Positions 48,813 to 58,541 of a DNA stretch of 64,000 nucleotides are shown piece after piece; position 1 is the first letter of the stretch, and each line of letters opens with the position of its first letter. Origin of the DNA: Thalassobium sp. R2A62 (GTDB lineage Bacteria; Pseudomonadota; Alphaproteobacteria; Rhodobacterales; Rhodobacteraceae). The position numbers and the translations under genes were made by a program. Under the pieces are notes generated by a model, which ran no database searches, was not told where the DNA came from, and saw only the letters and a list, made by a program, of their open reading frames with translations. The stretch covers positions 186,001 through 250,000 of the forward strand of contig NZ_GG697169.2 of assembly GCF_000161835.1 (NCBI RefSeq), given 5' to 3'.

Positions 48813-50648
48813 TTAAATTGCTTCACCCATTGCAATAAGGTCCTTAGAAAATTGCTGTGGATCCGATGGCATTTCACCATCCAAGACCCTTGCTTGCTCG
48901 AAAAGAACCCTGCTTAAAGATTTTTGCAAATTAGCTGTTAGGCTTGGCAGCTTTTGAATTAATGCGTGGTCACAATTGACCTCCAATAATTTTTTACTTC
49001 CCTCAAAATCTGAATTTTGTGCCTTGAGAATGCGTTCAAGGTTGTAGTCTAGGCCGCCTTCACCAGCAACTAGTCGTACTGGGCTCTCCACCAGCGAAGA
49101 CGTTGATATGACGTCCTCAACAAGTTCGCCAAGGCAATCTTTAATTAGTGCCAATACAACATTGGTTTCTTCACTATCTGCTTTTGGCTCAATTGTGTCA
49201 TCAGACAATTCTGCAAGATCATATTTATCACGTGAAATGGAGAGGAAGGATTTCTCTTTGTAAGAACCCATTTGTGACATCCAAAAAGCGTCAATATGAT
49301 CGGTCATCAGTAAGACATCCAAATTCTTTGCCTTGAAACCTTCTAGGTGGGGACTGGATTTGGCTTGCTTCAAGCTATCGGCAGTCAAATAAAAGAGCCT
49401 ATCTTGTCTCTCAGACATCTCTTCGACGTAGGTATCTAGGCTAATCAATTTATCATGCTTGAAGGAGTACACTCGAGTAATCTCAGCAATCTTTTCTCTA
49501 TACTCAAAATCTTCATATAGGCCTTCCTTAAGGACCTTACCAAATTGATCCCAAAAGGCATCATATTCTAAGTCATCTTTTTTGAGCTTTTTCTTTAACT
49601 GAGATAGAATCCTTTTAGTCACAGACCTCGAGATTTTTTTGATCACAGGACTATCTTGAACCATCTCTCTACTGACGTTCAAATCTAGACTTGTTGTATC
49701 AAGAATACCCTTAACAAATCGGAGCCATGTAGGAACAACGCCTGCTACGTCACTGCTTATAAATACACGATTGATATACAAGCTTACCTTCGTCTTTCGT
49801 TCAGGCTCAAATAAGTCAAAAGGAGCCGTTTTGGGTACAAAAAGGAGATTTGTGAAGTCAATCGAACCTTCTGTTTTATTGTGTAACGTAATGTAGGGGT
49901 CATCGAAGAACCCAAGACTGCTCTTATAGAAATCAGTATATTCCTCAGTCGTAATTTCAGATGGCAATTTGCTCCATAAAGCCTGTGCGCTGTTAGCTTG
50001 CTCTCTTTCCACATCCTTGGATTGGACAAAAATTGGAACCGAAATGTGATCCGAATACTTTCTAATAAGACTTTTAATCTTGCTTAAATCAGCATACTTC
50101 TTCGCATCCTTGCGAAGAAACAGTTTGATCGATGTTCCTACTTCATGCTCTTCCTCAACCTTAGAAAGCGTGTAGCCTGATTGCCCATCACTTTCCCAAC
50201 TGCTTGTGTCCGCTTCACCTGCTTTTCTAGTTGTTACAGATACTTTTTCTGCGACAATGAAGGCAGAATAGAAACCAACGCCAAACTTACCAATTAGAGT
50301 TTTGGCGGCATCCTTGTTGTCAGATGCTTCCTCTATACTGTTTAAAAAAGATGAGGTGCCTGAACGAGCAATAGTACCCAGCGTTTCAGTCAGATCATCT
50401 GCGCTCAACCCGATACCAGTGTCAGTAATCTTGATCGTCTTAGCCTTCTCATCGACCTCGACGAAAATCTCGTCATCGGAGGAGTTTAGCAACTTTGGCT
50501 GTGACAGCCCCATAAACTTACGTTTGTGTATAGCATCAGACGCATTAGAAAGAAGTTCCCGAAGGAAAATATCACTATCCGAATACAAAGAATTGATTAC
50601 AATGTTGAGAATCTTGCCTGTATCGGCTTCGAACTTATGAGTTTGCAC
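48813..50648 (-). CDS. htpG: Hsp90-family chaperone HtpG
   Basis: A 611-residue full-length bacterial Hsp90. The ATP site is visible as NASDAIHKRKF (Asn/Asp near residue 35), DTGIGLSADDLTETLGTIAR near 76 and GKFGVGFYSAFIVAEKV near 119. The middle-domain catalytic Arg lies in LNVSREMVQDSPVIKKI. It is a cytosolic dimeric ATP-driven chaperone. The gene is clearly AT-richer than the RND or DmdA loci and is flanked by IS scars, so it may be horizontally acquired or displaced. No co-chaperone lies beside it. Confidence 0.95.
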   Translation of the reverse strand: MQTHKFEADTGKILNIVINSLYSDSDIFLRELLSNASDAIHKRKFMGLSQPKLLNSSDDEIFVEVDEKAKTIKITDTGIGLSADDLTETLGTIARSGTSSFLNSIEEASDNKDAAKTLIGKFGVGFYSAFIVAEKVSVTTRKAGEADTSSWESDGQSGYTLSKVEEEHEVGTSIKLFLRKDAKKYADLSKIKSLIRKYSDHISVPIFVQSKDVEREQANSAQALWSKLPSEITTEEYTDFYKSSLGFFDDPYITLHNKTEGSIDFTNLLFVPKTAPFDLFEPERKTKVSLYINRVFISSDVAGVVPTWLRFVKGILDTTSLDLNVSREMVQDSPVIKKISRSVTKRILSQLKKKLKKDDLEYDAFWDQFGKVLKEGLYEDFEYREKIAEITRVYSFKHDKLISLDTYVEEMSERQDRLFYLTADSLKQAKSSPHLEGFKAKNLDVLLMTDHIDAFWMSQMGSYKEKSFLSISRDKYDLAELSDDTIEPKADSEETNVVLALIKDCLGELVEDVISTSSLVESPVRLVAGEGGLDYNLERILKAQNSDFEGSKKLLEVNCDHALIQKLPSLTANLQKSLSRVLFEQARVLDGEMPSDPQQFSKDLIAMGEAI

Positions 50649-50714
50649 AGTTTTACCTATCTTTGTTGGTTCGTGCGGTAGTTAATACGTCTAACAAGTA
50701 AATCAACAACCGAT

Positions 50715-50838
50715 TGAGCCTCCCCCTTTGAAGTGGTCCGCCCCTATAGTTAGGAAAGCGGAGGACCAACGATGGCCATTAAGAGACCCAAGCCCGAAGA
50801 GATAGTCGTGAAGTTACGGCAGGTTGAAGTCCTGTTGG
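50715..50838 (+). pseudogene. IS3 type A left-end remnant
   Basis: TGAGCCTCCCCCTTTGAAGT at 50715, followed by the start of orfA (MAIKRPKPEEIVVKLRQVEV), cut at ctgttgggg. It lies in the upstream region of htpG. Confidence 0.78.
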
Positions 50839-50999
50839 GGCGGTAATCCCCCCTAAAATTAGTGGTGTTCACGAGTAGGATTTTTTCGGCAAGATATCTG
50901 AGGAGATTTACGATGAAGAACGGACGATATAGCGACGCGCAGATCATGGGCATTTTGAAACAGGCGGAGGACGGTGTGCCGGTTTCCGAACTGTGCCGC
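50839..50999 (+). pseudogene. IS3-family (fourth type) orfA 5' remnant
   Basis: From about 50839 the sequence gcggtaatcccccctaaaat looks like another IS left end. ATG 50913 then encodes MKNGRYSDAQIMGILKQAED and GVPVSELCR, the start of an IS407-type OrfA. It is cut at 51000 by the type A IS. Confidence 0.65.
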
Positions 51000-51056
51000 T
51001 GAGCCTCCCCCTTTGAAGTGGTCCGCCCCTATCGTTAGGAAAGCGGAGGACCAACG

Positions 51057-51371
51057 ATGGCCATTAAGAGACCAAAGCCCGAAGAGATAGTCGTGAAGTT
51101 ACGGCAGGTTGAAGTTCTGATGGGACAAGGCATGCCCCGGATTGATGCAATCAGACAGATCGGTGTGACTGAACAAACCTATTATCGCTGGAAGAAGAAA
51201 CGAGACCTTTTCGCCATTGGTTCGAGAATAACGGTCGAGTGCGGAATGGGCACAGAACAACTGAAGGAACTGAAGCGGCTACAAAAAGAGAATGATCGTC
51301 TTCGGCGTGCAGTATCCGACCTGACATTGGACAAGCTGATTTTGAGGGAGGCCGCATCGGGAAACTTCTGA
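51057..51371 (+). CDS. IS3-family OrfA, second copy
   Basis: Protein identical to that at 23641-23955, including the RDLFAIGSRITVEC insertion. It could still bind IS ends but lacks a functional OrfB in this element. Confidence 0.82.
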   Translation: MAIKRPKPEEIVVKLRQVEVLMGQGMPRIDAIRQIGVTEQTYYRWKKKRDLFAIGSRITVECGMGTEQLKELKRLQKENDRLRRAVSDLTLDKLILREAASGNF

Positions 51372-52260
51372 GCCCCTCGCGTCGGCGGGCCTGCATCGAC
51401 CATGTTCGCAGTCAGTTCAAAGTTTCAGAGCGACGGGTTTGTCGCGTTCTGGGCCAGCACCGATCCACACAACGTCGATTGCCACATGGGCGTGCTGACG
51501 AAGAACGCTTGGTCGCGGATATGATTGAGCTGACACGCCAATACGGTCGATATGGCTATCGTCGGGTTGCAGCCCTGCTGAGAGACGCAGGCTGGCAAGT
51601 GAATGACAAACGTGTGGAACGTCTGTGGCGGCGTGAGGGGCTTAAAGTGCCCATGAAACAACCGAAGAAAGGGCGGCTCTGGCTCAATGATGGGTCGTGC
51701 GTCCGGCTGCGCCCCGAGTATCGCAATCATGTCTGGTCTTATGCACTGTCTGACAGGCGATTGCGTAGCAATCTGCTGAGAAGGACTTCGTTCATCACCG
51801 AACTGACGATGGCAGGGCGTTCCGGACATTGAACATCTTGGACGAACACAGCCGGGAATGTCTGGCGATCCGGGTCAAACGGAAGTTGAACTCGACGGAG
51901 GTCATCGACGCTCTTACAGACCTGTTCATCCTGCGAGGGGTTCCTGCCCACATCCGTTCAGATAACGGTCCCGAGTTCATCGCTGAGGCTGTCAGGGACT
52001 GGATCAACGCTGTTGGAGCCAAGACCGCATATATCAAACCCGGATCGCCCTGGGAGAACGGATACTGCGAGAGTTTCAACGGATGAATGAGGGATGAATT
52101 GCTGAACGGCGAAATCTTCTACTCGCTGCGTGAGGCCAAAATCATTATCGAAAGATGGAGGAACCATTACAACACCAAGCGACCACACAGTGCATTGGGC
52201 TACCGCCCACCAGCGCCAGAAGCCATCGTACCGATGGACCAAAGGCCAATCATGCACTAA
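51371..52260 (+). pseudogene. IS3-family OrfB, second copy, same lesions
   Basis: The same reading-frame interruption after HVWSY and the same TGA before MRDELLNGEIFYS as at 23955-24844. The identical lesions show that the two copies share a recently inactive ancestor. Confidence 0.85.
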
Positions 52261-52312
52261 CTTTCAACATGGACCACTCAAGTGCGGCTGCTCAAGAAGA
52301 GGGAGCCAAAAG

Positions 52313-52492
52313 ATGTCCAAGACTGCCTTTGGCGTGTTTCGTTTCATGCGCCATCAACTTATCTGCTTTCAAACACAAGAACGGGTTAAATGCGCGGGCT
52401 TTGTTCATTCAAAAGATATCCAGCAGAATATCAATCACGCCACCCGCTGCATATGCTGCAACATGACCTACAAGGCATATCCTGAACCATAG
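52313..52492 (+). CDS. Small Cys-rich protein, 59 residues
   Basis: ATG 52313 follows GAGGGAG with good spacing. The product begins MSKTAFGVFRFMRHQLICFQ and contains four Cys (LICFQ, KCAGF, RCICCNMTY). The IS end at 52294 supplies its upstream sequence. Coding is supported by the ribosome-binding site only; function unknown. Confidence 0.4.
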   Translation: MSKTAFGVFRFMRHQLICFQTQERVKCAGFVHSKDIQQNINHATRCICCNMTYKAYPEP

Positions 52493-52573
52493 CTGGCTGC
52501 CACTCTGCCCGAGGTGGAAACGGTAGGAAGCAGCCCTTTGCTACATTCTGCCCCGATGTCTGCTTTGCGGACG

Positions 52574-52610
52574 AAGCCGACACTCGGTCTCTTAAATTGA
52601 ATGTCGGCTT
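52574..52610. terminator. Hairpin between small ORF and RND operon
   Basis: aagccgaca (52574-52582) pairs perfectly with tgtcggctt (52602-52610) around 19 bases, seven bases after the stop of the RND gene (minus strand). Probable terminator; a related gaatgtcggct word occurs at 5385. Confidence 0.5.
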
Positions 52611-52616
52611 GAAAGC

Positions 52617-55600
52617 TTATTTGGCAGGTACAGCTGAGGTGGGAACACGTCGACTTGCCCGTTTCTCACCCAGCATCAACATCGCAGGTGTCACGACCAA
52701 CGTCAGGATCGTCGCAATCACCAAACCGCCTGCAATCGCTGATGACAGTTCTGTCCACCACTGCGTTGACGGTGCGCCATAGACAACTTCGCGTGTGAAG
52801 AAGTTCAGGTTCACCCCGATCACCATCGGCATCAGGCCAAGAGCTGTTGTGACCGATGTCAGGATCACGGGCCGCAGACGCTGTGCGCCTGTCCGAAGCG
52901 CCGCTTCTAGTGGCGATTGCCCCGCCCTCTTGAGATCGTTGTATGTATCAATCAGCACGATGTTATTGTTCACCACGATCCCTGCCAAGGCTATGACGCC
53001 AATCCCGCCCATGACAATGCCGAATGGGCGTCCTGTAACAATGAGGCCCAACAGCACACCTGCGATAGAGAATATGATGGCCGACATCACAACGAAGGCT
53101 TGGTAGAAGTTGTTGAACTGCAAAACCAAAATCACGAACATCAGGAAGATGGCCGTTGCAAATGCCCCGATGAGGAAGATCATGCTTTCGGCTTGATCCT
53201 CTGCCTCACCAGCAAAGCTGAACTCCACACCATCGGGTAGATCGGTGGCGTTCAACGCAGCATTAAGTGCAATGACCTGATCATTTACCAAGATACCTGG
53301 TGCGACGTTTGCCTCAATTGTAGCCACACGTTTTTCATCTATACGGCGGATTACGCCTGTACGGTCTGACGGTGTGAAGGTCACAAAGTTCGCGATCGGG
53401 ACTAGACCCGCCGATGTTGGCACACGCAGACTGCCAAGCTCTGCCAATGTGCGTTCTTCACGAGGGAACCGCACACGGATATCCAAACTGCCATCTACGT
53501 CATCAGGTCGATAGTCGGCCACGGTGATGCCTTGAGTCAGCAATTGCACGGCTTGTCCCAGAAGGCTCACGTCTGCGCCGAAACGTGCTGCTTCCGCACG
53601 GTTCACAAGGATCGAAACCTCGACACCTGGCACTGGGCGGGTATCAGTTACATCGCTGAACCCACCAAGACCGTCCATGATGTCGCGCACTTGCTGCACC
53701 GCTTCGTTCTGCACATCAGGATTGCGGGCTGTGATTTGCAGGTTCACTGGTTTTCCAGCCGTCGGGCCGCCACTTTCCGTTTGCACCTGCACGTCGATAC
53801 CTGCGATGTCGGACACACTTTCACGGATATCAACACCAATCTCTGCGGCAGTGCGACGGGTGTCCCATGGCATGAGTTCCAATTGCAACGTGCCTATCGT
53901 TTCTTCGTCCCCTTGGCCTGCGGACATCAGGGATCGTGCATAGACACTTGCGATTTCTTTATAGGGTAGGATGCGATCCTCGACAGCCCGCACCAGTGCG
54001 TCCCTTTCGAAGATCGAGAAGTTGTCACGGGCACGAACTTGCACCTGCATGAAGTCAGGCTCAATAGATGGGAAGAAACTGACGCCTTTGCCTAACTGCC
54101 CGTAGGCACCGAACCCGCCCAGCAAAAGAGCTATCGCTAAAAGTAGCGTAGCAGCAGGACGTGTGATCGCCCATTCCAGCAGCCTTACATAGCCGCCAGT
54201 GAATCCACCCATTTCGCGTGGATCACCAAGTTCAGCAGCATACAGGGCTGCCTTGGCATTGGCCGATTGCGGTGGGCGTTTGCCGATTAAACCGCCCATG
54301 ACTGGGATGAAGATCAGCGCCATAAACAAAGATGCTGAGAGAGTCAGGATCACTGTGATGGGCAGGGATTTCATGAACTCACCCACCATGCCTGTCCAGA
54401 ATAGGAGTGGGAAAAACACGGACAGCGTGGTCGCCGTTGATGCAATGATTGGCCACGCCATGCGTTTGGCTGCCTCCGAGTATGCCTGCTTTGCGGGCAA
54501 GCCCTCTTGTAGCTTTCGGTCGGCCAGTTCGGTGGTCACAATGGCTCCATCGACCAGCATTCCCACAACCAAGATCAATGCAAACAGAACGATGATGTTC
54601 ATGGAAAAACTCATCGCCCAAAGCGCGACAACACCCGCCAAGAACGCACCAGGGATGGATAGACCGACCAGCAAGGCAGACCGTGTGCCAAGCGCAAAAA
54701 CGACCACGATCATTACAAGAATAACGGCGGCGATCACATTCGCCTCAAGGTCAGACAACCAGTCCTTAACCTGCACAGATTGGTCTTGCAGGTAGGTGAC
54801 TTCAACATTATCCGGCCAATCGACGCTGAGCGCATCAACCAGTGCTTTTACTTCATTTACTGTGTCGATGATGTTGGCACCAGAACGTTTGGTTACCTCC
54901 AACGCCAAAGCGGGCTGGCCGTTGATGCGCGCAAAGGATGTAGGGTCCTCGAATGTGCGGCGGATCGTGGCCACATCGCCAAAGGTCACCACGGCATCAC
55001 CGCGCACCTTTACGGGCATGGACATCACGTCCTCTAGGTCTTCAATCAGGCCAGGGACTTTCAGGACAATACGCCCGACGCCTGTCTCAATCGCACCAGC
55101 AGCAATCAGACGGTTATTGCGTTGAAGCTGGCCGATCAGTTCATCGAACGACAGGTTGTAGGTTTCAAACACTGTGGGGTCGATCAGCACCTCAAGGAAT
55201 TCGAAACGTTGGCCACCAATATCGACCTCAAGAACACCGCTCAGGCCTTCGATTTCTTCTTGCATTTCGTTGGCAAGATCGTTCAAAGTCCGCTCTGGCA
55301 TGGGTCCAGACAGGATTGCGGTGATGATCGGGAAAAGAGCTGTGTTGATCTCGGTAATCGTAATGTCACGGGCATCTTCGGGCAGGTCACCCTGCGCACG
55401 GTTCGCCGCTTCGCGCACCTTATCAAGTGCCTCTTGATTATCGCCGCCTGGCGCAAACTCAAGCTGGATAGATGCGAACCCTTCGGTCGCATCAGAGTTC
55501 ATCGAAATCAGGCCAGCAATAGACCCGAACTCCGACTCCATTGGTTCCAACAATAGACGTTCGGCATCGGACGGGCTGATCCCGTCCAATCCTGACGAGA

Positions 55601-55742
55601 CGTAAAATAAAGGTAACGGGATCTCTGGGTTAGCTTCTTTAGAAATAGCAGAATACGCATAGGCCCCCACCGACAGGATCAACAGCAGCGCCATGACCAC
55701 AACGCGAGACCGCGAAAAGGCGAAATCAATGATAGCGTTCAT
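52617..55742 (-). CDS. RND-family efflux transporter permease
   Basis: A 1041-residue AcrB/CzcA-type permease with the expected 12 helices: one at the N-terminus, a first cluster of five near residues 340-490, and a second half from SESMIFLIGAF to LTLVVTPAML. Periplasmic pore loops lie between. The Asp in VGMLVDGAIVTTELADRK and related motif blocks are typical. It works as an inner-membrane proton-driven trimer with the adaptor encoded upstream (4-bp overlap) and an outer-membrane channel encoded elsewhere. Substrate unknown (drugs, bile or metals). Confidence 0.93.
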   Translation of the reverse strand: MNAIIDFAFSRSRVVVMALLLILSVGAYAYSAISKEANPEIPLPLFYVSSGLDGISPSDAERLLLEPMESEFGSIAGLISMNSDATEGFASIQLEFAPGGDNQEALDKVREAANRAQGDLPEDARDITITEINTALFPIITAILSGPMPERTLNDLANEMQEEIEGLSGVLEVDIGGQRFEFLEVLIDPTVFETYNLSFDELIGQLQRNNRLIAAGAIETGVGRIVLKVPGLIEDLEDVMSMPVKVRGDAVVTFGDVATIRRTFEDPTSFARINGQPALALEVTKRSGANIIDTVNEVKALVDALSVDWPDNVEVTYLQDQSVQVKDWLSDLEANVIAAVILVMIVVVFALGTRSALLVGLSIPGAFLAGVVALWAMSFSMNIIVLFALILVVGMLVDGAIVTTELADRKLQEGLPAKQAYSEAAKRMAWPIIASTATTLSVFFPLLFWTGMVGEFMKSLPITVILTLSASLFMALIFIPVMGGLIGKRPPQSANAKAALYAAELGDPREMGGFTGGYVRLLEWAITRPAATLLLAIALLLGGFGAYGQLGKGVSFFPSIEPDFMQVQVRARDNFSIFERDALVRAVEDRILPYKEIASVYARSLMSAGQGDEETIGTLQLELMPWDTRRTAAEIGVDIRESVSDIAGIDVQVQTESGGPTAGKPVNLQITARNPDVQNEAVQQVRDIMDGLGGFSDVTDTRPVPGVEVSILVNRAEAARFGADVSLLGQAVQLLTQGITVADYRPDDVDGSLDIRVRFPREERTLAELGSLRVPTSAGLVPIANFVTFTPSDRTGVIRRIDEKRVATIEANVAPGILVNDQVIALNAALNATDLPDGVEFSFAGEAEDQAESMIFLIGAFATAIFLMFVILVLQFNNFYQAFVVMSAIIFSIAGVLLGLIVTGRPFGIVMGGIGVIALAGIVVNNNIVLIDTYNDLKRAGQSPLEAALRTGAQRLRPVILTSVTTALGLMPMVIGVNLNFFTREVVYGAPSTQWWTELSSAIAGGLVIATILTLVVTPAMLMLGEKRASRRVPTSAVPAK

Positions 55743-56986
55743 TCGCTTTGCTCCCCTGCCATGGGCGCCACAGTTTCAGTCTCATTCACAAAACCTTGGC
55801 CAACAGTGATGACATTCACGCTTTTGGGCAGGCCCGTGACCCAGATACCATCGATCTGTGCTTTGACGACTTGGACCAGAAAGAACTCGACCACGTTGTC
55901 GGCGTTGACGGTTTTGATGCCCAACGCACCCACTGAGTTCAACGACACGATAGAGGGGGACAGGAAGTGCGCCGTGACTTCGCCTGTGGGGATAATCACC
56001 TCAGCAGAGATACCTGCGGGGATTGCGCTATCTTCGTTCTCAACCTCGATCTCAGCAAGGAACGTGCGGGTTTCTGACGCAGCAGAAGTGCCAACAAACG
56101 TCACAACCCCATCACGCTCTTCACCTGTGATGAAACGAACCGTTGCAGGCTGACCAACAGAAAGTTGGGTAAGCGATTGCTGTGGCACCTGAATGGCAAC
56201 CGTCAATGGTGTGATGTCAACCAGGCGACCGACCTCGGTTCCAGCTGACACAAACTCGCCCTCATCGACGTTCAACGTTTCAATACGACCGTCAAAAGCC
56301 GCTGTGATCGTAAGTGACTTTGCGGCTTGCTCCACCGCAGTCACTTGGCTTTGCACTGCCACCAGTGCAGCCCGTGCATCCGCAACGCGGTCCGCGGTCG
56401 CTACACCACGTTGCAACAGGCTCTCGGCATTTTCCAACTCTCGCTGCGCTAATGCCAATTCCTGCGCCACACGGTTCGCGTCGGCTTCATTGTTGGTCGG
56501 ATCAAAACGGGCAATGACATCTCCCGCTGATACATCTTGTCCCTTACTCACCAGAACCTCTGCAATGTCGCCAGAAGTTTCGGCCCGCATCAGGGTGTCT
56601 CGATCAGGCAAGGCTTGACCCTCGGCCTGATAAAACTGCGTGACCGTTTCAGCGAGTGATGTTGTGACAGCAACCGCTACGGGCTTCGGGTCTTCGCGGC
56701 CGATGACAGTATCAGTGTCTTCGGACGGAATGATAAATCCACTTCCCATCCAGCCAACGATGGCCAATACCAACACCGCCGCGAACCAGCTAGAACGTGA
56801 CGCACCTTTGTCCGACGAGAATGTCAGGCGCTGTGGTGCTTCGTCAGCCTCAGAAAGGTTATCTTTCTGAGGCGTCTTGTCCTGCGACGCTGGTGATGTC
56901 TCTGCGGACTTAACCTCTGGCGAATCGTTAGATGCAATATCTTTCGCTGCATCCTTGGGGGGCGTCGTGTCGCTCTTATTGGTCAT
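55739..56986 (-). CDS. RND efflux periplasmic adaptor (membrane fusion protein)
   Basis: A 415-residue adaptor with a long charged N-terminus (Asp/Lys/Ser-rich, about 65 residues), a membrane anchor (SSWFAAVLVLAIVGWMGSGF), then lipoyl halves (GDIAEVLVSKGQDVSAGDVI and FDGRIETLNVDEGEFVSAGT) around a coiled-coil hairpin (ALAQRELENAESLLQRGVAT). The unusual cytoplasmic tail is common in some roseobacter adaptors. Its stop overlaps the permease start. Confidence 0.9.
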   Translation of the reverse strand: MTNKSDTTPPKDAAKDIASNDSPEVKSAETSPASQDKTPQKDNLSEADEAPQRLTFSSDKGASRSSWFAAVLVLAIVGWMGSGFIIPSEDTDTVIGREDPKPVAVAVTTSLAETVTQFYQAEGQALPDRDTLMRAETSGDIAEVLVSKGQDVSAGDVIARFDPTNNEADANRVAQELALAQRELENAESLLQRGVATADRVADARAALVAVQSQVTAVEQAAKSLTITAAFDGRIETLNVDEGEFVSAGTEVGRLVDITPLTVAIQVPQQSLTQLSVGQPATVRFITGEERDGVVTFVGTSAASETRTFLAEIEVENEDSAIPAGISAEVIIPTGEVTAHFLSPSIVSLNSVGALGIKTVNADNVVEFFLVQVVKAQIDGIWVTGLPKSVNVITVGQGFVNETETVAPMAGEQSE

Positions 56987-56990
56987 TTTA

Positions 56991-57494
56991 TTAATCCTTC
57001 AGGGCTGTGGGCTGCTGCCCCGTTGTTGGGTCGTCGAAAGAATTGAGTTCGCTGAGGGCGACTGCAACCGCCGCATCCAATGATGCGTAGAAGTTTGCGT
57101 AGGCCGTAAGCCTGCCTACGGTATCAGCGTCGGCTGGGAGGCTTTGAATAGTCTGTGCAATGTCATCTTGGATGGAACGGTTCCGCTTCTGGATACCTTT
57201 CAACATCGTGCCGTAGGGATTCGCGGCAAGCTGGAAAAAATCCTGACGCTCACTGGGCTTTGTGACCCGCTTCACCAATCCGCGTTCTTCAAGAATACGA
57301 ATACTAGTGCTGATGCTGGCACGGCTGACCTGAAGCTTGGTTGCCAAATCACCGAAGGAAACAACGTCACCGTCATAGATCAACAAGCCGAACACCCGCC
57401 CTGCAATGCGTGGTAACCCTTCGGCCTGCGTGATTAGACCCGTTTTCTCGATGAAATCGGTCCTAACTGGATCGTCTGATGCGTCTTTGGCCAT
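56991..57494 (-). CDS. GbsR/MarR-family regulator of the RND operon
   Basis: A 167-residue winged-helix protein. The DNA-binding core is SFGDLATKLQVSRASISTSI and RILEERGLVKRVTKPSERQD (residues 47-87), and the preceding RIAGRVFGLLIYDG is typical of GbsR-type MarR relatives. It lies 4 bp upstream of the adaptor gene, so it is co-transcribed and probably represses the operon. Confidence 0.85.
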   Translation of the reverse strand: MAKDASDDPVRTDFIEKTGLITQAEGLPRIAGRVFGLLIYDGDVVSFGDLATKLQVSRASISTSIRILEERGLVKRVTKPSERQDFFQLAANPYGTMLKGIQKRNRSIQDDIAQTIQSLPADADTVGRLTAYANFYASLDAAVAVALSELNSFDDPTTGQQPTALKD

Positions 57495-57549
57495 GCAAAG
57501 CTCCTCGTCTGTGAGGAGCGTTTAGTTCATGAGTTATGAGGCTGTAAAG

Positions 57550-57573
57550 TTTGTTCGGTTAAGACCAAACAAA
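57550..57573. promoter_or_regulatory. Candidate GbsR/MarR operator
   Basis: TTTGTTCGGT and ACCAAACAAA form a 10-bp inverted repeat with one mismatch and a 4-bp spacer, about 55 bp upstream of the regulator ATG (57494). This is the right position and size for an autorepression site. Confidence 0.55.
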
Positions 57574-57885
57574 ACGCCACGTCACTAATTCAACTAATAG
57601 AGGAGATAGATGTATCATACGACTTGATCGGCCATTGAGCGAAAAAGCAGACGGAAAACGTAGTCCACAATTCTGCTAAGCTATTGATATGTTCGAGGCC
57701 GTTCGAGCCAAAAGAGTGGTCCATATCGTCAATACTTTTGAGGGAAATGTGGTGTTATTTGTGGGCCGTGTGGGGGACTACGTCACCACCCAGATTTATC
57801 CAAAATTCTGCTGCGGCTTGAACTGCAGTCTACATTGTGCACGGTTCCATTTAGGGACGTGAATGCAAGAGTGTAAGGATTGGCA
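57574..57885. other. Intergenic region between RND operon and next gene
   Basis: 312 bp without a convincing gene; it should contain the promoters of both flanking units. The stretch atgttcgaggccgttcgagc near 57690 is a possible short coding start, but no frame is long. Confidence 0.4.
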
Positions 57886-58224
57886 ATGGGCGATGACACA
57901 CAGGCGCCGATTAAACCGCTTGAACCGGATCAATGGGCGCAAGACCTGCGAAACGTCTATGCAGATATGAACGGCGCGCCCATCAACGTTCACAAGTTGA
58001 TGGCTCATAGTCCTGATCTTTTGGGTGCGTGGTGGGGATTTCGGAACTACGCGGTTGATGGTGGGGCGCTGGGTCAGCCGCTCGGAGAGCTTGTCATCCT
58101 GCGTGTCGGCGCTCATTCGGCGTCATGGTACGAATGGGGGTCACATGTGGACCGTGCGACGCGCAATGGAATGGGAGCGTTGAAAAGGGCTCGCCGCTTG
58201 GGGCGATTGGCTGGCCTTGATTAG
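57886..58224 (+). pseudogene. Carboxymuconolactone decarboxylase-family protein, C-terminally broken
   Basis: From ATG 57886 (with AAGGA upstream) it reads like the AhpD/CMD family: HKLMAHSPDLLGAWWGFRNY and GELVILRVGAHSASWYEWGS HV. After this point the expected Leu/Glu-rich helices are replaced by NGMGALKRARRLGRL and a stop. A possible continuation (ILHEESLNLVSEGDF) appears in another frame near 58228. The usual CxxC of AhpD is absent. From 58225 to 58541 the sequence looks decayed. Likely a pseudogene. Confidence 0.6.
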
Positions 58225-58541
58225 AGATTTTGCACGAGGAAAGCCTAAACCTAGTTTCTGAGGGTGACTTTCTGAAGTCGCAGCTGATCGGTTGCGCTTG
58301 CAACGAACGGTCAGTGGATGACTTTGTGAGATTGCCGGGCGTGCCGACGCTCAGTGCGACACGTGCTTCTATCAAATTCATTTCCAACTCTGAAACGCGT
58401 CAGCTATTCGTGCTGCGGCGCTTGGTGGGGCAGGTGAATAGGTGTGGGCATCAACGGGTCGTGAACGCCTGCAGAACTAACCTTTGCGAATGCTGCCCAA
58501 CCGTATATGCATCTACCGATCAACAACAAGAAAACAGGCAC

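Larger units (their letters stand above)
51000..52294 (+). mobile_element. IS3-family element type A, copy 2 (inactive orfB)
   Basis: 1295 bp, the same ends and length as 23584-24878 and nearly identical in sequence (one substitution noted at ctatcg versus ctatag near the left end). It carries the same 36-bp net and 41-bp insertions and the same nonsense codon. Confidence 0.9.

Noticed and set aside
58230-58541. N-terminal extension of the desaturase
   Set aside because: The sequence is Cys/Arg-rich and resembles decayed carboxymuconolactone decarboxylase DNA; the family-like protein starts at ATG 58542.
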